Of a DNA stretch of 33,775 nucleotides, positions 1 to 5,436 are shown in pieces (position 1 is the stretch's first letter; each line of letters starts with the position of its first letter). Under the pieces are notes generated by a model. The model did no database searches. It saw nothing but the letters and a program-made list of their open reading frames with translations, and was not told the origin of the DNA. Origin of the DNA: Clostridia bacterium (GTDB lineage: Bacteria; Bacillota; Clostridia; Christensenellales; Borkfalkiaceae); the NCBI GenBank assembly GCA_021202395.1, contig JAJQDC010000039.1:1-33775 (forward strand). The letters are read 5' to 3'. A program made the position numbers and the translations under genes.

Positions 1-39
1 CTTGCCTTCCCTGTGGGGTAGTGGAGCAACGCTACACAC

Positions 40-88
40 CTTGCCTTCCCCTTTTATGGGGGAAGGTGCCCAACGGGCGGATGAGGGG
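40..88 (+). repeat. Two-hairpin repeat, copy 1
   Basis: Begins CCTTGCCTTCCCC and ends GGATGAGGGG. Stem I is CTTCCCC/GGGGAAG. Stem II is GCCC (68-71), loop AAC, GGGC (75-78). Other copies lie at 451-503, 679-728 (minus), 5323-5374, 16417-16467 and 18685-18730. Confidence 0.8.
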
Positions 89-147
89 ACTACTTTAAAC
101 CGCATTAAAAAACCGATTAGCAGAAAAATAAGGAAAGGCAGGAATAT

Positions 148-315
148 CCCCTCATCAGTCGCTACGGGACACCTGTCTCAACAGCGGTAAGGGCAACCGC
201 TGTTTCGGGCACCGCAAACGCTTTACACTATGCGTTTGCTCATCTCGCCGCCATAAACAGCACATATGTGCTGTTTAAAGAAATGGCGGCTCGTCCCATA
301 GAAGGGGAAGCCAAG
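148..315 (-). repeat. Long multi-hairpin repeat, copy E1
   Basis: Read on the minus strand this starts like the two-hairpin repeat (GGCTTCCCCTTCTATGGG) and ends GATGAGGGG, with three extra hairpins between. Hairpin 1 is an outer stem GCCGCCAT/ATGGCGGC (247-254 with 283-290) enclosing a perfect 22-bp palindrome at 255-276. Hairpin 2 is GCAAACGC/GCGTTTGC (214-221 with 232-239). Hairpin 3 is ACAGCGGT/ACCGCTGT (181-188 with 196-203). Its partner is copy E2 at 805-1036, which keeps the same three hairpins with changed stem sequences. Confidence 0.75.
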
Positions 316-324
316 AGAAAAAAC

Positions 325-441
325 GACCGAACGTATTAGTCATTGCGCGTGAGCGATAGCTCTACTTTGCGCACCTTACTATAAAAGGTTTCAGATTATA
401 AGGCGCAGATATTGCTACGCCGCAATAGCGGCTCGCAATGA
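325..441 (+). repeat. GCGTGAGCGATAGC repeat, copy 1
   Basis: Contains CATTGCGCGTGAGCGATAGC, then CTACTTTGCGCACC, then an AT-rich AAAGGTTTCAGAT tail. The same order occurs at 910-980 (inside repeat E2), at 7699-7772, and inverted at 16341-16395. No coding potential and no terminal repeats were seen. Confidence 0.7.
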
Positions 442-450
442 CAATCACAC

Positions 451-503
451 CTTGCCTTCCCCTTTTATGGGGGAAGGTGTCGGCGTAGCCGACGGATGAG
501 GGG
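451..503 (+). repeat. Two-hairpin repeat, copy 2
   Basis: Same frame as copy 1. Stem II is GTCGGC (479-484), loop GTA, GCCGAC (488-493), so it is longer and different in sequence from copy 1 but still fully paired. Confidence 0.8.
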
Positions 504-600
504 ATAATACGTTAACCTTATTATACGACCGAACACTATACGTCATTGCCGCGCTACGCTCGCAATGACCAGCTTGATAAGCCGATGGTGAAGTGTAGAT

Positions 601-667
601 TACCACATCTTGCCGTCCTTATTAGGGAAGGGGGACCACGAAGTGGGGGAAGGGTTTTGTACCGTAA
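601..667 (+). repeat. Inverted repeat, left arm
   Basis: About 65 bp, containing GGGGGACCACGAAGTGGGGG and AAGGGTTTTGT. It reappears as its reverse complement at 1051-1116 with few changes, enclosing about 380 bp. A CCAC/GTGG stem with a GAA loop sits in each arm, so it is probably a further variant of the two-hairpin repeat. Confidence 0.75.
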
Positions 668-678
668 AAATAATGTGA

Positions 679-728
679 ACCCCTCAGCCCGTTGGGCAGC
701 TCCCCTAATAAGGGAGCCAAGAGTGGGA
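679..728 (-). repeat. Two-hairpin repeat, copy 3 (inverted)
   Basis: Read on the minus strand: TTGGCTCCCTTATTAGGGG, then AGCTGCCCAACGGGC, then TGAGGGG. Stem I has become GCTCCC/GGGAGC, keeping pairing while differing from CCTTCCCC/GGGGAAGG of the other copies. It lies directly beside the left arm at 601-667. Confidence 0.65.
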
Positions 729-804
729 CAATGTATTGACGTATCTTATTATAAACGACCGTAACTTGCTTTCCCTTGTGCGGGTAGGGGAGCAACGCAC
801 TACA

Positions 805-1036
805 CCTTGCCTTCCCCTTTTATGGGGGAAGGGTGAGTCAACATTTCTCAAAACAGTGTAGTACACTGTTTTGGTTGACGAACAGAGCAAACGCATAATG
901 CAAAGCGTTTGCGATGACCGCGTGAGCGATAGCGCTACTTTGCGCACCTTATTTTAAAAGGTTTCAGATAAATGTGTGCAAAAACGGCGGTTTTACCTTG
1001 CCGCCGTTGAGAGCGGCGTAGCCGACGGATGAGGGG
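805..1036 (+). repeat. Long multi-hairpin repeat, copy E2
   Basis: Starts with the two-hairpin repeat head and ends GGATGAGGGG. Hairpin 1 has outer stem GTCAAC/GTTGAC (837-842 with 874-879) around a near-perfect palindrome at 849-873. Hairpin 2 is GCAAACGC/GCGTTTGC (887-894 with 905-912). Hairpin 3 is ACGGCGG/CCGCCGT (984-990 with 1001-1007). Between hairpins 2 and 3 a copy of the GCGTGAGCGATAGC repeat (about 910-980) is nested, which explains the greater length compared with E1. Confidence 0.75.
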
Positions 1037-1050
1037 ATAATCACGTTATT

Positions 1051-1116
1051 TTACGGCACAAAACCCTTCCCCCACTTCGTGGTCCCCCTTCCCTTACAGG
1101 GACGGCAAGATGTGGT
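1051..1116 (-). repeat. Inverted repeat, right arm
   Basis: Reverse-complement partner of 601-667, containing CCCCCACTTCGTGGTCCCCC. The main difference is the terminal loop stem, CCTTACAGGG here against CCTTATTAGG in the left arm. Confidence 0.75.
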
Positions 1117-1193
1117 ATGTAACTCCCTACCTAAAGGTACTCATTTGCACTATATTATAGAACATTTTATAAAACATTATTACCCACGCCAAC

Positions 1194-2642
1194 TCAAATT
1201 ACAATTTTGCCGTTTATGAAGCTGTCAAAAAAGCTGTCTAAATCTACACCCGTATTCACAAAGCTGGCAAACAGGTCTTCGGGGGCGGCAATCTTATAAA
1301 TACAGCTCTCGTAATAATTTTTCAGTCCTTCAAAAAACCTGTCGTCGCCGATAGATTTACGCAGGGTGTTGAACATTATCATCGCCTTGTTATACGCAAT
1401 ATTCACGTATTCATATTCGCTTACAAACTGCGAAAGGCTCCTTGACATGGTTGTGTCGGCGTCGCCAAAAATCTGGTTATATACGGTATAGTACGCCCTG
1501 TAAGAATCGGTTGCGCTGTTTACCAGCCCCGTTAGTGTTATGGAATATCCGCTACTCTGTTCAAAAAACAGTGCGGTACAGTATTCGGCAAGCCCTTCGT
1601 CCTGCCAGGCGTTGTTTATCTGGTCGCTGCCAACCATTGCGTACCACCACTGGTGGGCGTTTTCGTGTACTATGGTAAGGCAAGCGTCGTCGCCCGTGAT
1701 GGTATCGCCTATCATGGTAAGGGCGGGGTATTCCATTCCGCCTATGGCAAAGCCCGTCTGCACCACGGCAAGGGTGGGGTAAACGTACTGCCCGAAGCTG
1801 TCTGCAAAATATTCAAGACTTTCGCATGCGGCGTTAAGCTTTGTCTGCGGGTCGTCATCGTCATAATAGTAATATGTTACCTGCACGCCGCTTACCGTCT
1901 GCGTAAGTGTGGTAAATTTATCGGAAAGCACCATGGCAAAATCACGGGCGTTATCTAATTGATAGCTGCATATGCGGCGATCACCGCTCGTTTTGTCGGT
2001 TACAATGCTGCCGCTTGAAGCGCATTCATACCCCGCAGGCATATCTATCGTAACGGTGTAGTCGGCACATTCCGAAAGGAAGGGGTCGCCGTCGGAATAG
2101 TATATGCACTCCACAAACTCACCGTCTTCAAACGCACATACTATGGGGTAAAAGTTACCTAAATTCACGCTATTTTCGCAGATGCCCGTGCGGTGGTTTA
2201 CCTTTGCAAGCGCAAGGGTATAATCTATAGTAACGGTAGTGCTGCCGCCCGCTTCAAGCCCGCTTTTAAGCGTTACGACAAGTATATTTTCATCTTCGCC
2301 GCAGACGCTCCATTCTGTGCAGCCGTCTACCGAATTTACCGTCATTCCGCCGTAGCTTGTGCCGCCGTAGTACGCCTTTGTGCGGTACGTTTCAGAGACG
2401 GGCTTATACAACGCCCCTTCCCAGTAGGCGTTGCCGTACAGATTGAATTTTATCTCGGTAAGGGTTGTGCCCGTGCTGTTGTAGTAGGTTACGGCGGTTG
2501 TGCCGCTTAAAGTTCCCTCTTCTTCGTTGTAAGTAACGTCAATGTCGTAGCCCGTTGCGGTTACGCTTTCGTGGCAGGCGGTAAGCGGCGCAAGGCTGGC
2601 TGCCGCAAGAGCGGCGGCAAAAAATACAGCAAATTTTTTCAT
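1194..2642 (-). CDS. M1-type metallopeptidase lipoprotein
   Basis: The 482-residue product has a hydrophobic N-terminal signal ending in the lipobox LTAC (Cys23), so it should be a lipoprotein on the outer face of the membrane. The zinc site is HENAH at 326-330 with the third ligand Glu349, the HEXXH-X18-E spacing of gluzincins of peptidase family M1. GGMEYP at 301-306 matches the substrate-binding GxMEN-type motif. In that family these residues remove N-terminal amino acids from peptides. The protein is much shorter than the roughly 600-900 residues of full aminopeptidases and appears to hold only the N-terminal beta domain and the catalytic domain. It stands alone on its strand, divergent from the next gene. 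A possible promoter is GTTTAAC (minus strand, hexamer 2700-2705) with TATTCT (2677-2682). No good SD is visible. Substrate is unknown. Confidence 0.88.
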   Translation of the reverse strand: MKKFAVFFAAALAAASLAPLTACHESVTATGYDIDVTYNEEEGTLSGTTAVTYYNSTGTTLTEIKFNLYGNAYWEGALYKPVSETYRTKAYYGGTSYGGMTVNSVDGCTEWSVCGEDENILVVTLKSGLEAGGSTTVTIDYTLALAKVNHRTGICENSVNLGNFYPIVCAFEDGEFVECIYYSDGDPFLSECADYTVTIDMPAGYECASSGSIVTDKTSGDRRICSYQLDNARDFAMVLSDKFTTLTQTVSGVQVTYYYYDDDDPQTKLNAACESLEYFADSFGQYVYPTLAVVQTGFAIGGMEYPALTMIGDTITGDDACLTIVHENAHQWWYAMVGSDQINNAWQDEGLAEYCTALFFEQSSGYSITLTGLVNSATDSYRAYYTVYNQIFGDADTTMSRSLSQFVSEYEYVNIAYNKAMIMFNTLRKSIGDDRFFEGLKNYYESCIYKIAAPEDLFASFVNTGVDLDSFFDSFINGKIVI

Positions 2643-2676
2643 AGCAAAATTATTTTATGCGGCTGTGATTACAAAT

Positions 2677-2705
2677 AGAATAGTTACAAAAAATTTGCCG
2701 TTAAA
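2677..2705 (-). promoter_or_regulatory. Possible promoter of the M1 peptidase
   Basis: On the minus strand, TTTAAC (2705-2700) and TATTCT (2682-2677) are separated by 17 bp. Both hexamers depart from consensus, so this is a weak call based on spacing and position. Confidence 0.35.
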
Positions 2706-2734
2706 CAGGGCATAGTATGGGGTTAACTGTGGGT

Positions 2735-2764
2735 TTAACATTTTTTTGGCGGCATAAATATTAT
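2735..2764 (+). promoter_or_regulatory. Possible promoter giving a leaderless mRNA
   Basis: TTAACA (2735-2740) and TATTAT (2759-2764) are 18 bp apart. Transcription would begin about 7 bases later, practically at the ATG at 2772. This fits the absence of an SD before that ATG. Confidence 0.35.
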
Positions 2765-2771
2765 ATATGGT

Positions 2772-3422
2772 ATGAAAGTTTGCGTAGTAAGCTCTGCGGG
2801 CGGGGCGTTGCCGCCGTGCGACCTTGCGCTTTACGGCTTTAATTTGTTGGGCGAAGTAAATTACGAAAGCGAGCTTAAAGGTAAAACGGATAAATTTGAA
2901 GAAGCAGCCCGCATATCCCGTGCTGGCGGCTGCTGCGTGGTGTGCGGCTGTAAAACAGTTTCACGCGGGGCAGTGCGCAAATCTGCCGCCGTGGCAGACA
3001 GGGGCAGGCTTTTGGGGATATCGGATATGAACCACGTTATAGACGGCGAAGAGTACAAGAGCGGTGCGTACCTTGGGCTGTACACCGCGGGCGGCTACAA
3101 GGTGGGCGTGTGCATAGAAAACGACCTTATGTTCCCCGACGGCATCCGCGCCCTTTCTGCCTGCGGCTGTAACATTATCGCCTGCGTGATGGAAGGGGCA
3201 ACCGACTTTGTCCCGCCCATGCTTGCAAGGGCGTATGCCTATTTGTACGGCGTGCCGTTTGTTTTATGCACGGGCAGGGCTGCCTACTTTGCAGAATCGG
3301 GCGGCGGGCTGGTTGGTTCGGTGCAGCCCGTTACCGTTTTTGAAAGCGACGTAAAAAATTCTTACCGCCTGGTAACGGAGCGCGTAAGGGGGCTATACGG
3401 CGATGAGTGCGCCGACTATTAA
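2772..3422 (+). CDS. Nitrilase-fold protein, probably catalytically dead
   Basis: The 216-residue product resembles the carbon-nitrogen hydrolase (nitrilase) superfamily in its central part: ADRGRLLG (75-82) followed by VGVCIENDLMFPD (111-123) and RALSACGCNIIACVM. Family members carry a Glu-Lys-Cys triad with the Cys in a motif like GVxICYDxxFPE. Here the position of that Cys is Glu116, and the usual catalytic Lys after the GxLLG strand is not apparent (SDMNHV). The protein is also shorter than the usual 260 or more residues. I therefore see a nitrilase-like fold without the known chemistry. It lies between the divergent peptidase and yicC, with no SD before its ATG. Its role is unknown; it could have a structural or binding role, or be a decaying gene. 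Confidence 0.6.
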   Translation: MKVCVVSSAGGALPPCDLALYGFNLLGEVNYESELKGKTDKFEEAARISRAGGCCVVCGCKTVSRGAVRKSAAVADRGRLLGISDMNHVIDGEEYKSGAYLGLYTAGGYKVGVCIENDLMFPDGIRALSACGCNIIACVMEGATDFVPPMLARAYAYLYGVPFVLCTGRAAYFAESGGGLVGSVQPVTVFESDVKNSYRLVTERVRGLYGDECADY

Positions 3423-3458
3423 TTTTATAAAAATAATTATGCAAACGGCTCTGCACGG

Positions 3459-3487
3459 TTGATTTTTTGTATGGCTTTTGATATAAT
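3459..3487 (+). promoter_or_regulatory. Sigma-A type promoter for the yicC operon
   Basis: TTGATT (3459-3464), a 17-bp spacer, then a perfect TATAAT (3482-3487). It sits 46 bp before the yicC start and is well placed to drive yicC-gmk-rpoZ. Confidence 0.75.
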
Positions 3488-3532
3488 GTAATTTGAAATA
3501 ATATCGGATAACACCATACGGAGAATTTTGCA

Positions 3533-4408
3533 ATGTACAGTATGACCGGCTACGGCAGGGGTGAATATAAACAGGGCGGTATAGAACTTACCGTAGAAAT
3601 TAAAACGGTGAACAACCGCTACCTTGACGCTGCGGTAAAGTGCCCCAAGGTATTTACCGCTTACGAAGAAGTTATACGCTCTGCCGTACGCGAAAAGCTT
3701 ACCCGCGGGCATGCAGACGTATTTGTAAGCCTTACCGACAAAAGGGAAAAGAGCAAATCTTTGTACCTTGACGTTGCGGCGGCTAAATCTTATGTGGAAG
3801 CGGCTGAACAGATAAAAAAACTTTTTCCCCTTCTTGAAGACGATTTTACCGTAACGTCGCTTATGCGCTACCCCGACGTGTTAAAGCAGGAAGAAGTGCA
3901 GGGTGCCGACGAAGAGCTTATTTCTGCGCTTACCCGGGCGCTTGACGGTGCACTTGAAAATCTTAACGCCATGCGCGCCAAAGAGGGAGCGAAATTAAAG
4001 GCAGACATGCTTTCGCGTATGGATACAATAAAGTCGCTGGTAGATAAAATTACCTTGCGAGCTCCGCTGGTGTCGCAAGACTACAAACAGCGCCTGGTAG
4101 AAAAGATAAAAACTTACCTTGAAGGGCTTGAACCCGACGAAGGTAAACTTCTTACCGAAGTGGCGCTGTTTGCCGACAAGAGCAACATAGACGAAGAGCT
4201 TACCCGCCTTAATTCTCATATAGACCAGTTCAGGGATATCTGTACCGACGGCGTGGTGGGCAGGAAGCTTGACTTCCTTGTGCAGGAGTTCAACCGCGAA
4301 GCCAACACCATATGTTCAAAGAGCAACGATATAGTAATAACCAAGTGCGGGTTAGACCTTAAAAACGAAATAGAAAAGGTCCGCGAGCAGGTGCAGAACG
4401 TTGAATAG
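3533..4408 (+). CDS. yicC: YicC-family endoribonuclease
   Basis: The 291-residue protein begins MYSMTGYGRGE, the signature start of the YicC/YloC family, and its C-terminal DUF1732 part carries GRKLDFLVQEFNREANT and SKSND. Length matches the family (about 290). Members are reported to be RNA-processing or RNA-degrading endoribonucleases acting in the cytoplasm. The ATG at 3533 is preceded by GGAG (3520-3523) at 9-base spacing. The gene follows a strong promoter (3459-3487), and its last codons overlap the gmk start by 8 bases. This is the conserved Firmicutes order, except that the small remA gene found next in Bacillus is missing. Confidence 0.95.
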   Translation: MYSMTGYGRGEYKQGGIELTVEIKTVNNRYLDAAVKCPKVFTAYEEVIRSAVREKLTRGHADVFVSLTDKREKSKSLYLDVAAAKSYVEAAEQIKKLFPLLEDDFTVTSLMRYPDVLKQEEVQGADEELISALTRALDGALENLNAMRAKEGAKLKADMLSRMDTIKSLVDKITLRAPLVSQDYKQRLVEKIKTYLEGLEPDEGKLLTEVALFADKSNIDEELTRLNSHIDQFRDICTDGVVGRKLDFLVQEFNREANTICSKSNDIVITKCGLDLKNEIEKVREQVQNVE

Positions 4409-4973
4409 CCAAAGGAATATACTTATTGTAATATCCGGCCCGTCGGGCGTCGGCAAGGGCACAATAGTAAACCGCCTTATGGGCGGCAATAACAATATGG
4501 TGCTCAGCGTGTCCTGCACTACGCGCCAGCCGCGCGAAGGGGAGCAGGACGGCGTTTCTTACTTCTTTGTAAAAAAAGAACGCTTTATGCAGATGATAGA
4601 GCGCGGGGAGCTGTTAGAGTATTCTGCCCACTTCGACAACTACTACGGCACGCCGAAGAGCTTTGTAGAAGACAAGCTTAAGCGCAGCGACGTCCTGTTG
4701 GAGATAGAAGTAGACGGCGCTCTGCAGGTGAAAAAATCTCACCCGGAGGCGGTACTGATAATGCTGCTGCCGCCCAGTGAAGGCGAGCTGGAACGCCGCC
4801 TTAAAAACCGCGGAACGGAGAGCGAAGAAAAGATTGCGCAAAGGGTAAGCCGTGTAAAGTACGAATTATCCCGCGCAGGTGAATACGACTACCGTGTGGT
4901 AAACGACGATTTAGACGTAGCCGTACAGCAAATCAAGGACATTATCCGCAAGGAAAAGGAGATAAAAATATGA
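4401..4973 (+). CDS. gmk: Guanylate kinase
   Basis: Guanylate kinase phosphorylates GMP (and dGMP) to GDP with ATP, feeding GTP synthesis. The 190-residue product has the P-loop GPSGVGKGT at 13-21, followed by SVSCTTRQPREGEQDG and SYFFVKKERF, the GMP-binding region typical of the family. Family length is about 190-210. The only fitting start is TTG at 4401, inside the last codons of yicC, with a weak purine stretch (GAGCAGGTG) upstream, so translation is probably coupled to yicC. The end overlaps the rpoZ start by 4 bases (ATGA). Confidence 0.96.
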   Translation: MNSQRNILIVISGPSGVGKGTIVNRLMGGNNNMVLSVSCTTRQPREGEQDGVSYFFVKKERFMQMIERGELLEYSAHFDNYYGTPKSFVEDKLKRSDVLLEIEVDGALQVKKSHPEAVLIMLLPPSEGELERRLKNRGTESEEKIAQRVSRVKYELSRAGEYDYRVVNDDLDVAVQQIKDIIRKEKEIKI

Positions 4974-5182
4974 TTAACCAACCTTCTGTAGACGTTATGC
5001 TTACAAAACTTTCTCAGGACGGACACACCGCATCTCGTTACGAACTTTGCGTAGTTGCCTCTAAACGGGCACGCCAGATAATAGAACAGAACGGCGGGCG
5101 GGAAGATGTATCCCGCCTGAAGGAACTTTCCATCGCCTGCACCGAAATCGCTTCAGGTAAAGTGGGAAGCATAAAAGACTGA
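4970..5182 (+). CDS. rpoZ: RNA polymerase omega subunit
   Basis: A 70-residue protein starting MINQPSVDVMLTKL, then SRYELCVVASKRARQI, which is the conserved omega-subunit core (…YxLVxxxAKRAR…). Omega binds the beta-prime subunit and assists RNA polymerase assembly. The ATG overlaps the gmk stop (ATGA) and has a good SD, AAGGAG at 4956-4961. Position after gmk is the normal order in Firmicutes. The following coaBC gene of Bacillus is absent and replaced by repeat DNA. Confidence 0.93.
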   Translation: MINQPSVDVMLTKLSQDGHTASRYELCVVASKRARQIIEQNGGREDVSRLKELSIACTEIASGKVGSIKD

Positions 5183-5185
5183 GTT

Positions 5186-5314
5186 TGGTTCACGCAATTT
5201 CTTTTGAATGGCTGTTCAAAAGAAATTGCCGTGAGTTGAGAAGACAACAAAGCCGCATGTGCGCAAAGTTATTTTTTTATTAAGCCGCTTTTTGCTTGCG
5301 CAAAAGAGCGATTT
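5186..5314 (-). repeat. Structured repeat D1
   Basis: Read on the minus strand: AAATCGCTCTTTTGCGC, AAGCAAAAAGCGGCTT, an AT stretch, CTTTGCGCA, then TTTGTTGTCTT and the terminal hairpin TCACGGCAA…TTGCGTGAAC. The same sequence of blocks recurs in D2 (7991-8248) on the plus strand, so the two copies flank priA as an inverted pair. The hairpin arms differ between copies but pair in both. Confidence 0.65.
5190..5234 (-). repeat. Terminal hairpin of repeat D1
   Basis: A long hairpin: a 15-bp arm starting GCAATTTC (5194-5208) pairs perfectly with TTCAAAAGAAATTGC (5215-5229) over a 6-base loop, extended by TCAC/GTGA with one bulge. It lies 8 bases past the rpoZ stop but has no T tract, so it is not a standard terminator. 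It belongs to a larger repeat (D1, 5186-5314, minus strand) with a second copy before def. Confidence 0.7.
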
Positions 5315-5322
5315 AACCCATT

Positions 5323-5374
5323 CTTGCCTTCCCCTTTTATGGGGGAAGGTGTCCGAAAGGACGGATGAGGGGAT
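5323..5374 (+). repeat. Two-hairpin repeat, copy 4
   Basis: CTTGCCTTCCCCTTTTATGG head; stem II is GTCC (5351-5354), loop GAAA, GGAC (5359-5362); then GGATGAGGGG. Stem II again differs from other copies while remaining paired. Confidence 0.8.
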
Positions 5375-5405
5375 TATATTTACCCCAATTACCCCCCCAT
5401 AATAT

Positions 5406-5429
5406 ACCGCAAATAATGCGGTAAGGAAG
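5406..5429 (+). promoter_or_regulatory. Hairpin abutting the priA SD
   Basis: ACCGCA (5406-5411), loop AATAA, TGCGGT (5417-5422) forms a 6-bp hairpin that ends immediately before the SD AAGGAAG (5423-5429) of priA. It may affect ribosome access; this is inference. Confidence 0.35.
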
Positions 5430-5436
5430 TTAAAAC

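Larger units (their letters stand above)
1..1193. other. Gene-free repeat patch
   Basis: No credible gene lies here; the short open frames have no SD and are made of repeat DNA. The stretch is a mosaic of at least three interspersed repeat types, listed separately: a short two-hairpin repeat ending in GATGAGGGG, a long multi-hairpin form of it, and a repeat containing GCGTGAGCGATAGC. A direct duplication is also visible: 1-40 resembles 765-806. The right end (about 1117-1193) is AT-rich and lies downstream of the minus-strand peptidase gene; I see no convincing terminator in it. Confidence 0.7.

Noticed and set aside
2..947. Short open frames in the left patch (2-190, 546-764, 705-947 minus)
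   Set aside because: They consist of interspersed repeat DNA, have no SD and show no protein-like composition.
40..1116. CRISPR array
   Set aside because: The repeats are irregularly spaced, in both orientations, self-complementary and without unique spacers or cas genes.
5190..5234. Rho-independent terminator after rpoZ
   Set aside because: The stem is strong but AT-rich and no T tract follows on either useful side; it is better explained as the end hairpin of repeat D1.
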